Positions 7,899 through 8,068 of a DNA stretch of 8,068 nucleotides are shown here, in pieces. Under the pieces are notes generated by a model. It made no database searches, was not told the DNA's origin, and was given only the letters and a program-made list of their open reading frames with translations. The position numbers and the translations under genes were made by a program. The stretch is from Gammaproteobacteria bacterium (lineage in GTDB: Bacteria; Pseudomonadota; Gammaproteobacteria; Woeseiales; Woeseiaceae), in contig PBBK01000024.1 in NCBI GenBank assembly GCA_002717685.1, forward strand, positions 22,950-31,017. The letters run 5' to 3'. Position 1 is the first letter of the stretch. Each line of letters opens with the position of its first letter.

Positions 7899-8068
7899 TT
7901 AATTATCTAAAATTTCACTGATGGGTTCTAAAGACCATAATTTCTCAAGATTATAAAAATCACGTACTTGAGGCAGCATTAAATGAACCAAAATAGCATC
8001 TAGATCTATAAGCACCCATTCACTGCCTTCCTGCCCTTCTATCCCAATAGGACGATAGCCTGCCTCGC
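7899..8068 (-). CDS. rsfS: RsfS ribosome silencing factor, C-terminal part (5' end outside window)
   Basis: Read on the minus strand from base 8066, the open frame gives 55 residues to the TAA at 7901-7899. It contains GYRPIGIEGQEGSEWVLIDL, then DAILVHLMLPQVRDFYNLEKLWS. This matches the C-terminal half of RsfS (formerly YbeB), whose family reads G-x-EG-x-x-W-x-x-x-D-x-G-D-x-x-VH-x-M followed by R-x-x-Y-x-LEKLW. RsfS binds ribosomal protein uL14 on the 50S subunit and blocks subunit joining when nutrients are low. The usual Gly-Asp after the DL motif reads Asp-Ala here. About ten residues follow the LEKLWS motif (LEPISEILDN), a little longer than E. coli. It directly precedes rlmH with a 3-nt gap. 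Confidence 0.95.
   Translation of the reverse strand, partial: EAGYRPIGIEGQEGSEWVLIDLDAILVHLMLPQVRDFYNLEKLWSLEPISEILDN

Overview
The window comes from an AT-rich bacterial genome. Protein resemblance and gene content point to a gammaproteobacterium: TldD, PmbA, RlmH, RsfS and YhdP all look like their E. coli counterparts along most of their length. The AT bias and very short spacers suggest a compact, possibly marine or otherwise streamlined lineage, but nothing here fixes the genus.

Layout: positions 1-255 (+ strand) hold the 3' end of a gene whose product looks like the C-terminus of a type-1 periplasmic ligand-binding protein. A 64-nt convergent junction follows, and I see no convincing terminator in it. 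The rest is one co-directional minus-strand run. In transcription order, from right to left, it is rsfS (ribosome silencing factor, 5' end cut by the window edge), rlmH (23S rRNA methyltransferase), yhdP (1207-aa AsmA-like envelope lipid-transport protein), tldD and pmbA (the two subunits of the TldD/TldE metalloprotease), with purE (N5-CAIR mutase, purine synthesis) between tldD and pmbA. Gaps in that order are 3, 33, 26, 68 and 54 nt, so much of the run could be one transcript. The longest gap, upstream of purE, carries a plausible sigma70-like promoter, a perfect 9-bp dyad and an 11-bp direct repeat.

The genes serve ribosome maturation and hibernation, outer-membrane lipid homeostasis, peptide processing and purine synthesis. 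They look like a housekeeping neighbourhood, not a pathway. The cluster seems to be a contracted form of the gammaproteobacterial rsfS-rlmH-(maf-rng)-yhdP-(nitrilase)-tldD-(yjgA)-pmbA arrangement, with the bracketed genes absent and purE sitting where yjgA often lies. I found no defence system, mobile element, CRISPR array, RNA gene or clear new system. The points most worth a second look are the PurE active-site-loop substitution, the placement and upstream DNA of purE, and the lack of Shine-Dalgarno sequences at every visible start.
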